39,972 nucleotides of DNA from an uncultured Porphyromonas sp. (GCF_938039215.1 NZ_CALHVI010000045.1:1-39972); one strand, 5' to 3'. Shown: positions 29,735 to 38,395, numbered from the stretch's first letter. A program made the numbers and translations. Notes: a model not told the origin generated them from the letters alone.

Positions 29735-30076
29735 TCAATGAGGCCAGAGGTAGAAGTCCTGCCAATCGGTGATGATATGGAGGACTAATCCCACAGCGAT
29801 GACCCGTATCCACCACGGCCATCCGAGCCGTCTATAGGGGAGGAAGAGCAGGAGGACATAGACCACGATCATCGGATACGAATGGAGGAGATGCGTACCC
29901 ACACTACATCTATTGGGGTCGAAGATGGGACGGGCTAAGAGATGATCTACATCGATGGCCATTGTCGCCAGAAGGAGGAGATAGACCGTGAGCCATCGTC
30001 GCTTCGGCCAGAGGAGAGCTATCAGGATCGGGAAGAGGAAGTGTAGTCCGTAGTGGACCAAGGTACGTAGAAGCAT
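29735..30076 (-). CDS. DUF6122 family membrane protein
   Basis: A small membrane protein with about four hydrophobic segments. Family landmarks are MLLRTLVHYGLHFLFP at the start, MAIDVDHLLARPIFDPNRCS and GTHLLHSYPMIVVYVLLLF; the conserved Asp/His residues in DVDHLL and near the C-terminus (HIITDWQDFY) could bind metal. The family is of unknown function. The open frame extends upstream to a TTG at 30127, but that codon lies within the DUF349 terminator stem. The ATG at 30076 matches the expected family start and gives 113 residues. No TAnnTTTG element was found for it. Confidence 0.8.
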   Translation of the reverse strand: MLLRTLVHYGLHFLFPILIALLWPKRRWLTVYLLLLATMAIDVDHLLARPIFDPNRCSVGTHLLHSYPMIVVYVLLLFLPYRRLGWPWWIRVIAVGLVLHIITDWQDFYLWPH

Positions 30077-30112
30077 AGGGCTAGGTGACGTAGGGCCTAA
30101 GGCTAGATAGAG

Positions 30113-30155
30113 TACTCCCCAAGACAAGACCTAAGAGGGCATATCTTGGGGAGTA
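30113..30155 (-). terminator. Terminator after the DUF349 gene
   Basis: Perfect 12-bp arms TACTCCCCAAGA and TCTTGGGGAGTA around a 19-nt loop, 27 bp beyond the DUF349 stop. Confidence 0.85.
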
Positions 30156-30181
30156 GTAAAGGTAGAGCTAGAGGGTGTGTA

Positions 30182-31990
30182 CTACTCGGTCGCTTCGCTC
30201 TGTCGTTCCTTCTCGAGCAGAAGAGCTAGCTTCTGCTCTACGAGATGAATATCAGCTACGAGGGCATCACGCTTACGCTCGATCTCAGAGAGGAGCGAAG
30301 AGCCTGACTTACTGCTTACATTCAGACGAGTCAGATTGCTCTCATAGGTCTGGAGTTCGCTGCGTAGACGATCCAGATGGCGCTGCATACGTGCATGCTC
30401 CGTCTGGAGCGTACCCCCCTTCCCCTCGAGATTATCTAGGGATGCGCTGTAGCCCGATAGACGGCGCTCCTCACGATGTCTGCGTAGCTTGCCATGGAGG
30501 GCATCGAGGAGCTCACGATAGGCGGCATTGATCGCTTCTCGCTCCTTGTAGGGGACAGCCCCAGCCTGCTTCCATCGTTCGTTGTAGCTATTGAGTAGCT
30601 CACGCAGGTTCTCGGGCTCTTCACCCTCGTTGATAGCGGTGAGTTCACGGATGATCTCCCGCTTGACAGCGAGGCTCTTGCGAGCTTCACTATAGACCTT
30701 ATCCTTGCGTGGTGCTTCCTTCTTCTTGCGATCAAAGAAATAGTCGAAGCTTGCACGGAACTCTTCCCAGATCTTCTGACTATACTTCTGAGAGACAGAG
30801 CCCAATTCTTGCCACTCCTTCTGGAGTTCCTTGAGGGCTTCGGTGGTCTCTTCCCATGCCGTGCTGTCCTTGAGCGCAGCAGCACGCTCGATGAGTTCAC
30901 GCTTCTTCTTCAGGACCTCCTCATTATGCTCATGGTTGGCCTTGAAGAACTCATTACGACGGCGGAAGAAGGCATCGATACCGGCACGGAATCGTTGGTA
31001 GATCGACTCATTGTCCTTGCGAGGTGCTCGGCCGATCTTACGCCACTCTTCCTGCAGGGATTTGATCTGCTCTACCGCCTTGTTGAAGGCCGAGTGCGAG
31101 GAGAGCGGTGCCGAAGAGAGAAGTTCTTCTACCTGGAGGCAGAGGCGCTCCTTAGCCTGGAGGTTCTCTTCCTCCGATGCCTTACGTAGGTCATGGAACT
31201 CCTGATGACGCTTGTGTTGAGCAGTGGAGAGCTGCTTGAACTCAGCATTGATCTCGGCACGGAGCTCCTTGGAGACGGGGCCGAGCTCATGCCACTGGGC
31301 GGTGAGCTCCTGTAGACGACGATAGGCAGCGATGGTATCCTTGACCTCGTCCAGATGACGAAGCTCTTCGAGGATGGCCTGCTTTGCGTCTAGGTTCTTC
31401 TTGAAGTCAAGCTGACGCAGATCATCATTGATGGCCTTGAGGTCATAGAACTGATCACGGAGCTCATAGAAACGCTTATTGAGGACAGCAGCATCCTTGG
31501 GATCAAGCTGCCCGAGGGCATTCCATTCATCACGGATGGAAGTAAATGTAGCGTAGAGGCTTCCAAATTCAGCGCCTTCTTCGTTGCTCTTGAAGAGCTC
31601 TTCGAAGCGCTGTAGGAGGGCTTCCTTCTTCACCTTATTCTCTGCATAGAGCTGCTCTAGGGCTTCCTGACGCTTCTTGTCATGCTCACGGAAGGTAGAG
31701 AGCAATCCTTCAAGTCGAAGTTCCTGTACCTCGAAGGCCTCATTCTCTGCTTTATCAGTAGGGTCGAGTCGCTCACGACGTCTGATGAATTGACCACGGA
31801 TACTTTCGACAAGCTTGCGCTCTGGGAGTTCTTCTTGCTGAAGGAGTACAGCCAAGTGATCGACCAGCTCTTGGGAGCTCATCGTCTGATAGGCAGGGGT
31901 CTGGTCGGGGGCTGTAGCCGCGTCTTGTGCTGCGGGGGCAGTAGGGTCAAGCTGTGCTTGGTCTGGTGTCTGAAGGAGTTCCATAGTCAT
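30182..31990 (-). CDS. DUF349 repeat protein
   Basis: A 602-residue, mostly helical, charged protein. At least five DUF349 repeats are visible by their WxxLG-type core: EWNALGQLDPKD, QWHELGPVSKEL, EWRKIGRAPRKD, EWQELGSVSQKY and RWKQAGAVPYKE. Each is followed by an aromatic-rich helix such as RFRAGIDAFFRRRNEFF. The N-terminus (about 1-40) is Ala/Pro/Gln-rich, and the C-terminus is a coiled coil (about 520-600). There is no signal or membrane segment, so it is cytoplasmic. The family is of unknown function; the spectrin-like helical repeats suggest a scaffold. It has its own promoter and terminator. An alternative start two codons downstream (Met3) is possible. Confidence 0.88.
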   Translation of the reverse strand: MTMELLQTPDQAQLDPTAPAAQDAATAPDQTPAYQTMSSQELVDHLAVLLQQEELPERKLVESIRGQFIRRRERLDPTDKAENEAFEVQELRLEGLLSTFREHDKKRQEALEQLYAENKVKKEALLQRFEELFKSNEEGAEFGSLYATFTSIRDEWNALGQLDPKDAAVLNKRFYELRDQFYDLKAINDDLRQLDFKKNLDAKQAILEELRHLDEVKDTIAAYRRLQELTAQWHELGPVSKELRAEINAEFKQLSTAQHKRHQEFHDLRKASEEENLQAKERLCLQVEELLSSAPLSSHSAFNKAVEQIKSLQEEWRKIGRAPRKDNESIYQRFRAGIDAFFRRRNEFFKANHEHNEEVLKKKRELIERAAALKDSTAWEETTEALKELQKEWQELGSVSQKYSQKIWEEFRASFDYFFDRKKKEAPRKDKVYSEARKSLAVKREIIRELTAINEGEEPENLRELLNSYNERWKQAGAVPYKEREAINAAYRELLDALHGKLRRHREERRLSGYSASLDNLEGKGGTLQTEHARMQRHLDRLRSELQTYESNLTRLNVSSKSGSSLLSEIERKRDALVADIHLVEQKLALLLEKERQSEATE

Positions 31991-32276
31991 TACTCTTCGT
32001 TTTATTTAATGCTATCCCATCCCTTTTGCTTATTCGAGGAAAGCGATACAAACACTTCCCCAAGCTACAATTGGGATTAAAATCTTGCTCACTACAAAGC
32101 TAAACATTTTTTTCCTTTTACACACTACTTCTTTGAGCTCCAAACTTGATGGTCAGCGCTGGGATCTAAGGCAAGTGAAGACGACTAGGAAGAGCTGTGT
32201 CAAAGAGCCAACCTCCCTAGCTCTTAGCCGCTAGGAATATACCTACTACGAGGAAGAGGTCAGAGGCTCTAGGACC
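31991..32276. other. DUF349 leader and intergenic region
   Basis: Part of a 531-bp divergent gap. It includes the DUF349 promoter at 32095-32102. 32130-32276 shows no gene and only weak, uneven repetition of AGCTCT-like pieces. Confidence 0.5.
32095..32102 (-). promoter_or_regulatory. Putative DUF349 gene promoter (TAGCTTTG)
   Basis: TTTAGCTTTGTAG on the minus strand matches TAnnTTTG, with an A-rich stretch upstream. Predicted leader about 95-100 nt. Confidence 0.55.
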
Positions 32277-32364
32277 GACCCATTCATGGGGTCCTCCACC
32301 GACCCATGCATGGGTCGATCGGGTGACCCATGAATGCCTCACCTCATCGACCCATGAATGGGTA
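32277..32364. repeat. Palindrome cluster 3 (four CCCAT..ATGGG units)
   Basis: Units are GACCCATTCATGGGGTC (32277-32293), the perfect palindrome GACCCATGCATGGGTC (32301-32316), a degenerate GACCCATGAATGCC (from 32325), and GACCCATGAATGGGTA (32349-32364). Starts are about 24 bp apart. The cluster lies between the divergent DUF349 and DUF5063 genes. Confidence 0.85.
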
Positions 32365-32506
32365 GCTGGCTGGCCGCATACAAGCTCCACGAGATCTAGA
32401 CATCAAGGGGTCTTGAAGAGAGGCACCTCATCCATCACGTAGAAGCTAGGGGCGAAGCAACTAAGGCATAATTACCTCCGAGGAAGGCTATTCGTAGAAT
32501 AAACGG

Positions 32507-32514
32507 TATTTTTG
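32507..32514 (+). promoter_or_regulatory. Putative DUF5063 promoter giving a near-leaderless mRNA (TATTTTTG)
   Basis: GGTATTTTTGCACC matches TAnnTTTG and ends only 7 bp before the ATG at 32522. If this element is used, transcription would start at or within a few bases of the start codon. Confidence 0.5.
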
Positions 32515-32521
32515 CACCAAT

Positions 32522-33127
32522 ATGGAATCAAATGGAAGAGAGGAAGAATCCCTCTATACGAAAGAGATACTAGAATTTGCAGCCATAGGTGTACAGTGCG
32601 CCTCCCTCATGGAGCAAGCCCGAGACAAAGCCGAGTTCGTCGAGCAGACGACGAAGCTCTTGCCTCAGCTCTATCTGGTGACACTTCGCCTACCCGCTTA
32701 CTTCTACAGTCCCGAATCTGACTACATCGAAGAGCACATCACCGAAGAGTCTTACGAGATCGTGCGTCAGCGCCTAGCTTCGCTCCTAGGCGAAGAGGAT
32801 GCCTATCTCTCGGCTCAGTCTCAGGAGATGGCCTACAGCGACACACCCATCGCAGCCTTCATCTCCGAAGGACTAGCAGATGTCTACCAGCATGTGGGGA
32901 ATCTCCTCGGGATCCTACGAGACCAAAACGAAGAAGCACTACTACCAGCCGTAGGGCGCTGTCGCCACTACTTCTTCGAGTACTGGGGGCAGACGCTCCT
33001 AGAGTCACTCACCGCCCTACACCATATCTATACACTCCAGCTACAAGCACAAGATGATGACGAAGACGAGCACCAGACCTTCGACGAAGAGGGAGATGAA
33101 GCCAGCACGTACGAAGGCATCTATTGA
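32522..33127 (+). CDS. DUF5063 family protein
   Basis: A 201-residue cytoplasmic, helical, acidic protein of a Bacteroidota family of unknown function. Recognisable parts are FAAIGVQCASLMEQA near the N-terminus, LPQLYLVTLRLP and HVGNLLGILRDQNEEAL. The C-terminal tail is strongly acidic (DDDEDEHQ, then DEEGDE). It is the first gene of a plus-strand unit, and its end overlaps the following exonuclease gene. The promoter suggests a very short or absent leader. Confidence 0.85.
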   Translation: MESNGREEESLYTKEILEFAAIGVQCASLMEQARDKAEFVEQTTKLLPQLYLVTLRLPAYFYSPESDYIEEHITEESYEIVRQRLASLLGEEDAYLSAQSQEMAYSDTPIAAFISEGLADVYQHVGNLLGILRDQNEEALLPAVGRCRHYFFEYWGQTLLESLTALHHIYTLQLQAQDDDEDEHQTFDEEGDEASTYEGIY

Positions 33128-33824
33128 GCCTCAGGTGGAGCCCTCTAGGACAAATCCTCAGAGGACACAACGTGCTCCACGAAGAACCACGAAGCAGGAG
33201 GCCTTCACCCCCGTCTATAGCTACCCCCCCTCCATCACCGAGGAGGAACTCATGTCCCTACCCTTGGCTCACTGTCCCGTGCCTATCACGATCATCGAGA
33301 CCAAGGAAGAAGCTCGTCGCATAGCGATGCGCCTCAAACGATCGGGACGACTAGGTATAGATACCGAGACCCGCCCAAGCTTCACGGCAGGTCTTCGCTA
33401 CGAAGTGTCGCTCCTACAGATAGCCACGGAGGATGAGTGCTACCTCTTCCGCCTCAACAAGATCGGCCTACCTAAGAGCCTCATCCACCTCCTCGAAGAC
33501 CCCACGATCCTCAAGGTAGGTCTCAGCCTAAGGGATGACATCACTGCCCTAGGGAGACGCACCTCCTTCAGCCCCAACTCCTTCGTAGAGCTACAGAAGC
33601 TCTGTGGGGGCTATGGCATCCGTGAGCTCGGTCTACAGAAGATCTATGCCATCCTCTTCGCCGAGCGCATGAGCAAGGCACAGCGGATGAGCAACTGGGA
33701 GGATGCTCTACTCAGCCCAGCGCAGGCTCACTATGCCGCCCTTGATGCTTGGGCTTCGCTCCGCATCTACAATACATTGATGTCCAACCCCACCCCACCG
33801 CCCACCCAATTTGCACTGATCTAG
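33054..33824 (+). CDS. RNase D-like 3'-5' exonuclease
   Basis: The protein has a DEDD-type exonuclease fold: motif I GIDTETRPSF (Asp and Glu), motif II around VGLSLRDDITALGR, and motif III HYAALDAWASLRIY (YxxxD). It resembles the single-domain 3'-5' exonucleases related to RNase D/WRN and lacks an HRDC domain. From the ATG at 33054 it has 256 residues; the first about 60 are basic, low in complexity and overlap the acidic end of DUF5063 in another frame. A start at 33096 (Met15) is an alternative that shortens the overlap to 32 bp. Its stop is immediately followed by the ATG of the methyltransferase gene (TAGATG), implying coupled translation. DNA or RNA preference is not evident. Confidence 0.88.
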   Translation: MMTKTSTRPSTKREMKPARTKASIEPQVEPSRTNPQRTQRAPRRTTKQEAFTPVYSYPPSITEEELMSLPLAHCPVPITIIETKEEARRIAMRLKRSGRLGIDTETRPSFTAGLRYEVSLLQIATEDECYLFRLNKIGLPKSLIHLLEDPTILKVGLSLRDDITALGRRTSFSPNSFVELQKLCGGYGIRELGLQKIYAILFAERMSKAQRMSNWEDALLSPAQAHYAALDAWASLRIYNTLMSNPTPPPTQFALI

Positions 33825-35054
33825 ATGCACTACCCTACGCTACGTCTCCTCCCTCGCAAGGAGGAATCTATCCTTCGCCTCCACCCCTGGGTATTCTCTG
33901 GGGCTATCGCTTCCTACTCTGAGCCCGTCACCGACGGCTCACTTGTCACCGTCCTCGACAGCAAGGGCAAGCCCCTAGGTACGGGGCACTTCGGTGGGGG
34001 GAGTATAGCGGTACGTCTGCTTAGCTTCGCAGGCGAAGAGATCATCGACAAGGAGTTCTACAAGGCTCGTCTACAAGCCGCCCTACGCTTACGACTAGAC
34101 TGCGGGCTCGTCCGTCCTGATGGGAGCTGTGACCGCCCCAACGACACCTACCGTCTCGTCCATGGCGAGGGGGATGGTCTCCCAGGCTTGGTCATAGATG
34201 TCTATGATCGCACAGCCGTCCTACAGGCGCACAGCATGGGGATGCACGAGGCTCGTATGATGATCGCCGAAGCCCTACAAGAGGTCTATGACGAGGCAGG
34301 AGATCCCGTCGCCCCACTAGCTGGCATCTACTACAAGTCCGAGTCTACACTGCCTACCCGAGATATGCGTGAGCTGGCCTCCGATGGCTTCCTCCTAGGG
34401 CATACGGAGGCGGCTCCTATCTGGGAGAATGGACTACGCTTCATCCCCGACTGGCTCAAGGGACAGAAGACGGGCTTCTTCATCGACCAGCGAGAGAATA
34501 GAGAGCTGGTGGGTCAGTACGCTCAGGGGCGCACGGTGCTCAATGCCTTCTGCTATACGGGAGGCTTCTCCATCTATGCCCTTGGGGCAGGAGCTAAGCG
34601 TGTCGATTCGCTCGACAGCTCCTCCAAGGCGATGTACCTCACCGAGCGCCATGTCGCTCTGAACTTCGGCGAGGATTGCCCCCGCCATCGCTCTGTGACG
34701 GAGGATGCCTTCGACTATCTAGAGCAGATGCCTCAGGGCGAATATGACCTCATCATCCTTGATCCCCCAGCCTTCGCCAAGCATCGTAAGGTCCTGCGCA
34801 ATGCGCTCATGGGCTACCGTAAGATCAACGGCATAGCGATCAAGAAGGCAGCCCCAGGAAGTATCATCTTCACCTTCAGTTGCTCCCAAGCGGTATCGAA
34901 GGAAGAATTCCGCCTAGCGGTCTTCACCGCAGCAGCTAGCTCAGGACGACGTGTGCGTATCCTCCACCAGCTGACACAGCCCGTCGATCATCCCATCAAT
35001 ATCTACCATCCCGAGGGAGAGTATCTCAAGGGGCTCGTCCTCTACGTTGAATAG
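33825..35054 (+). CDS. RlmI-like class I SAM-dependent 23S rRNA methyltransferase
   Basis: The 409-residue protein has an N-terminal PUA-like domain (LRLHPWVFSGAIAS, about 18-31), an RlmI-type central domain (DTYRLVHGEGDGLPGLVIDV, about 107-126) and a Rossmann methyltransferase domain. The latter has GFFIDQRENREL, LNAFCYTGGFSIYALGAGA (SAM-binding motif I), IILDPPAFAKH and FSCSQAV, whose Cys is the likely m5C catalytic residue. E. coli RlmI makes m5C1962 of 23S rRNA, and this is the probable role. The gene abuts the exonuclease gene without spacing. Specificity for the position is inferred from family membership. Confidence 0.92.
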   Translation: MHYPTLRLLPRKEESILRLHPWVFSGAIASYSEPVTDGSLVTVLDSKGKPLGTGHFGGGSIAVRLLSFAGEEIIDKEFYKARLQAALRLRLDCGLVRPDGSCDRPNDTYRLVHGEGDGLPGLVIDVYDRTAVLQAHSMGMHEARMMIAEALQEVYDEAGDPVAPLAGIYYKSESTLPTRDMRELASDGFLLGHTEAAPIWENGLRFIPDWLKGQKTGFFIDQRENRELVGQYAQGRTVLNAFCYTGGFSIYALGAGAKRVDSLDSSSKAMYLTERHVALNFGEDCPRHRSVTEDAFDYLEQMPQGEYDLIILDPPAFAKHRKVLRNALMGYRKINGIAIKKAAPGSIIFTFSCSQAVSKEEFRLAVFTAAASSGRRVRILHQLTQPVDHPINIYHPEGEYLKGLVLYVE

Positions 35055-35096
35055 CTGGGCTTACCCTAATTCATCCCCTCCAAGCCCGATCATAGA

Positions 35097-35750
35097 ATGA
35101 AAGTCAATCACCTCATAGAGGAGAACTCTCTCCTCTGCCACTTCGTCGCCGAGATGCGCGACATACATACCCAGACCGATGCGATGCGCTTCCGTCGCAA
35201 TGTAGAGCGTGTCGGCGAGATCATGTCCTATGAGCTGAGCAAGAAGCTCCACTATACATCTCGTCAGGTACAGACTCCCCTCGGTGTCGCTGAGTGTACT
35301 CAGGTCTCTGACCAGATCGTCATCGGCACGATCCTACGTGCTGGGCTGACCCTCCACCAAGGCTTCCTCAACTACTTCGACAAGGCAGAGAATGCCTTCG
35401 TCTCCGCCTATCGGAAGTACAAGGACCGTCTGAACTTCGATATCTTCATCGAGTACATCGCTTCACCCTCTCTGGAGGGGAAGACCCTCCTACTCGTCGA
35501 CCCTATGCTCGCTACGGGTAGCTCCATGGAGCTCGCCTACCATGCGCTACTGACCAAGGGCAAGCCTAGCGAAGTTCATCTAGTCTCGATCATCGCTAGC
35601 CAGCAGGCCGTAGAGACGCTCTCGGCCTCCTTCCCCGAAGACAATGTCACGCTCTGGGTCGCAGCTATCGACCCCGTCCTCGATGAGCATGCCTATATCG
35701 TCCCAGGCCTAGGGGACGCTGGTGACCTAGCGTATGGCGAGAAGCTCTAA
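35097..35750 (+). CDS. upp: Uracil phosphoribosyltransferase
   Basis: Upp salvages uracil to UMP using PRPP. The 217-residue protein has the type I PRTase PRPP loop in LLLVDPMLATGSSMELAY (about 131-148). It also has the UPRT region GTILRAGLTLHQGFLNYFDK (about 77-96) and a C-terminal uracil-binding segment DEHAYIVPGLGDAGDLAYG. Its last 17 bp overlap the start of the first SGNH hydrolase gene, and it lies 42 bp after the methyltransferase gene. The salvage enzyme therefore leads into the predicted glycan acylation genes on one transcript; there is no clear functional link between them. Confidence 0.94.
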   Translation: MKVNHLIEENSLLCHFVAEMRDIHTQTDAMRFRRNVERVGEIMSYELSKKLHYTSRQVQTPLGVAECTQVSDQIVIGTILRAGLTLHQGFLNYFDKAENAFVSAYRKYKDRLNFDIFIEYIASPSLEGKTLLLVDPMLATGSSMELAYHALLTKGKPSEVHLVSIIASQQAVETLSASFPEDNVTLWVAAIDPVLDEHAYIVPGLGDAGDLAYGEKL

Positions 35751-37170
35751 AGAACCAGATTACCTTCTCCGCTTTTGGCTCCTTGCCCTAGCACTTACCC
35801 TAGGGCTACTCCTCCTCTACTTCCTCCCATCCAACATCTTCGGCTGGGAGCCTAACAAGGTGGACCTCCTCTCCGACCTACGGCGCGAGGAGGTAGACTC
35901 GGCTCTACTCAAGCCCGAAGATCCCCTAGCACTCAGCCAGCAGGCCCGTAGCGATGACAAGGTAGTACGCCAGCGAGAGGAGATCTATCGCCAGCTAGAG
36001 GAGCAATCCAAGCAAGAACAAGAGGCCTCAGGCACGCTACGCAGTGATCTAGACTCTACGGTGAGTCCGATCAGTCGTCTAGCAGACATGAGCCCTAGAC
36101 ATGACGGTATGCAGCGCTTCTTCGCTCAGCTCCGTCAGCGTAGCCGACTAGGTCGCCCCGTACGTATCGCCGTCCTTGGAGACTCCTTCATCGAAGGGGA
36201 TATCTTCACGGGGAGCCTACGTGGTCAGCTCCAGACACGCTACGGTGGTGCTGGAGTGGGCTGGATGCCTCTGACCTCAGAGACAGCAGGCTTCCGACGG
36301 ACGATCCGCCATGAGTTCAAAGGCTGGCGGGAGTCGAGTCAGCTCCGAACCAAAGGACGCTACCCTCTACCTAGCCACTACTATACGGGCTCTGTAGGTG
36401 ACTGGGTGCGCTATACCCTACCCAAGGGTGCCCAACCCTGCACAGAGGCCATCCTCTACTATCAGTCCCCACAGGGCACTTCCCTCTCCGTCTCTATTGA
36501 TGGCGGAGAGCCCACGACGATTGACCTTCCTCAGAGCGAATCACTCTCAGCCTACAAGCTCAATGGTGGCTCGTTCAGCTCCATACGCTTTAGCCTCGCC
36601 TCTGGGGCATCAGGCTTCGTCTGCTATGGGGTCGGTCTTGATGGTGCCTCTGGGATCAGCGTAGACAACTTCTCTACACGAGGCAACTCAGGCCTCACCC
36701 TCCGCTCGCTCGACAGCGAGCTCAATAAAGCCTTCTGCTCCGAGCGCCCCTACGACCTCATCATCCTGCAGTATGGGCTGAACACGATCTCAGCGAAGCA
36801 GCTCGACTACTCGCACTACATCAAGCAGTTTGGCGGTGCTATCGATCACCTCAGAAGCTCAATAGGCTCCACGGAGTGCCTCCTATTAGGTGTCTCTGAC
36901 CGTGGGATGAAGTCCAACGGATCTGTCATCACCATGCCTGCCGTCCGTGCCCTAGAGCAGGGACAGATCCGACTCGCTGCAGAGAAGGGGCTGGTCTTCT
37001 GGAGTACCCGAGAGGCGGTGGTCCGCCTTGGAGGGATTGGGGCACTTGCCTCACGAGGCTGGGCTGCTAAAGACTACACCCATCTCTCTCACCGAGGAGG
37101 GGATGAGTTGGCTCGCCAATTCTTAGATGCCTTCTTCCTTGAGGAAAAGTACTATGATGCGATTAAGTAG
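35734..37170 (+). CDS. Membrane-anchored SGNH/GDSL hydrolase-like protein
   Basis: The 478-residue protein has an N-terminal membrane segment (about 11-32, LRFWLLALALTLGLLLLYFL) without a cleavage site, so it is probably an inner-membrane protein with a periplasmic domain. A Glu/Gln-rich linker follows (about 70-110). The SGNH domain has block I VLGDSFIEG with Ser151, ILQYGLNTI as a block III-like segment, and DYTHLSHRG with Asp447 and His450. SGNH partners of MBOAT proteins transfer or remove O-acyl groups on glycans (for example AlgJ/AlgX, PatB). It overlaps upp by 17 bp and the next SGNH gene by 17 bp. It is a paralogue of that gene: both have GDSxI, LRxxLQxxYGxAGxGW. Confidence 0.85.
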   Translation: MARSSKEPDYLLRFWLLALALTLGLLLLYFLPSNIFGWEPNKVDLLSDLRREEVDSALLKPEDPLALSQQARSDDKVVRQREEIYRQLEEQSKQEQEASGTLRSDLDSTVSPISRLADMSPRHDGMQRFFAQLRQRSRLGRPVRIAVLGDSFIEGDIFTGSLRGQLQTRYGGAGVGWMPLTSETAGFRRTIRHEFKGWRESSQLRTKGRYPLPSHYYTGSVGDWVRYTLPKGAQPCTEAILYYQSPQGTSLSVSIDGGEPTTIDLPQSESLSAYKLNGGSFSSIRFSLASGASGFVCYGVGLDGASGISVDNFSTRGNSGLTLRSLDSELNKAFCSERPYDLIILQYGLNTISAKQLDYSHYIKQFGGAIDHLRSSIGSTECLLLGVSDRGMKSNGSVITMPAVRALEQGQIRLAAEKGLVFWSTREAVVRLGGIGALASRGWAAKDYTHLSHRGGDELARQFLDAFFLEEKYYDAIK

Positions 37171-38395
37171 ACTCAGCGGAGTCCTCATGCTCTCGCTCCT
37201 CCTACTCGGGATGGAGCCTCTCGGCGCAAGTGGACCCGTCCCAGATAATGATCCGAACTGGTATGCCCCCTCGGGCTACTTCTCTTCCCTCGTGGCTCGC
37301 CTCAAGTCTGCTGCGAAGGAGGGACATACCGTGTCGATCGTGCAGCTGGGCGACAGTCATATCCAAGCTGGATATACGACAGCTCCCCTCAGACGTAGTC
37401 TCCAGAGTAGCTACGGCAATGCGGGTAGAGGCTGGCTCGGATGGTATTCGCTCTATGGCTCCAATGCCCCAAAGGACTATCGTGTGACCTCAGCTAGCCT
37501 CGGCTGGAAACGAGAGCTCATCCTCCGCCCCGAAGGAACACACCCCATGGGGGTGGGAGGCTACGTCCTCTCTACACGTGCCTCGGGGAATTTCTCCATC
37601 GGAGTATCCGCTCAGATGAGCCCCTTCCGTCAGATGCTCCTTCTACGTACAGCTTCTTCGCACCCGCTGGGAGCCTTCCCCGTAGCCCAGCTCGCTCGTG
37701 GTCGCTTCTCCACTGGGGCGTATGTCGTCGATACCCTCAGCTGGAGTGCTCCCTTCAGCGAGGTGACACTAAGCCCGATCATGGACGAAGGAGACGAATC
37801 GGTCTATGCTGGCTGTGTCCTCCTCTCGGGCAAAGGTGGCGCCCTCGTACATGATATCGGGATCAACGGAGCAGCCTACAGACACTATGCCCTAGAGGAA
37901 TATGTCGAGCAGCTCGCCCTCCTCGAGCCGGAGCTTCTCATCATCTCTATGGGAACGAACGACTGCTACAGCCGCGGCTTCCAGATGGAGACCTTCACCG
38001 AAAGCCTCGATGCGATGATGTCACTGATCAAGGCTCTCCTTCCTCGTACGAAGGTGCTCCTGACCACTCCCCCACCTAACTTCTTCCGTCAGGCAAGTAC
38101 ACACTACGTCACTACGGGGAAGAAGCGCCGCAAGCATCGCAAGAAGGTGACAACTATGACGTACCACTTCAACGACCATGCTCGCCGACTCTCGGCCGAG
38201 ATCATGCGCCGAGCAAGGACCTATGATGTCGCAGCCTTCGACCTCTTCACAGCTATGGGCGGCGAACAAGGGATCTCCTCTTGGATCGCTGATGGCTTGA
38301 TGGCTGGCGACCGAGTACACTACAGCCGTGATGGCTATGAGCGTCAAGGGCTACTCATCACAGATGCCCTACAGAGAGCTTTGGCTTCTCGCTAA
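37154..38395 (+). CDS. Secreted SGNH/GDSL hydrolase-like protein
   Basis: From the ATG at 37154 the protein has 413 residues and begins with a signal peptide (MMRLSRLSGVLMLSLLLLG). The frame is open upstream to 37127, but the 37154 start is preceded by GAGGAAAAG and puts the hydrophobic core at the right distance. The SGNH domain has VQLGDSHIQAG with Ser68, IISMGTNDCYSRGF (block III Asn) and GDRVHYSRDGY with Asp386 and His389. A jelly-roll-like insertion of about 200 residues lies between blocks I and III, as in the preceding paralogue. A basic patch (GKKRRKHRKKV) interrupts the C-terminal part. It is expected to act in the periplasm with the SGNH protein upstream and the MBOAT protein downstream. 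Confidence 0.85.
   Translation: MMRLSRLSGVLMLSLLLLGMEPLGASGPVPDNDPNWYAPSGYFSSLVARLKSAAKEGHTVSIVQLGDSHIQAGYTTAPLRRSLQSSYGNAGRGWLGWYSLYGSNAPKDYRVTSASLGWKRELILRPEGTHPMGVGGYVLSTRASGNFSIGVSAQMSPFRQMLLLRTASSHPLGAFPVAQLARGRFSTGAYVVDTLSWSAPFSEVTLSPIMDEGDESVYAGCVLLSGKGGALVHDIGINGAAYRHYALEEYVEQLALLEPELLIISMGTNDCYSRGFQMETFTESLDAMMSLIKALLPRTKVLLTTPPPNFFRQASTHYVTTGKKRRKHRKKVTTMTYHFNDHARRLSAEIMRRARTYDVAAFDLFTAMGGEQGISSWIADGLMAGDRVHYSRDGYERQGLLITDALQRALASR

Noticed and set aside
30077..30127. N-terminal extension of DUF6122 to a TTG start
   Set aside because: The TTG lies inside the DUF349 terminator stem, and the protein from the ATG at 30076 matches the family start.
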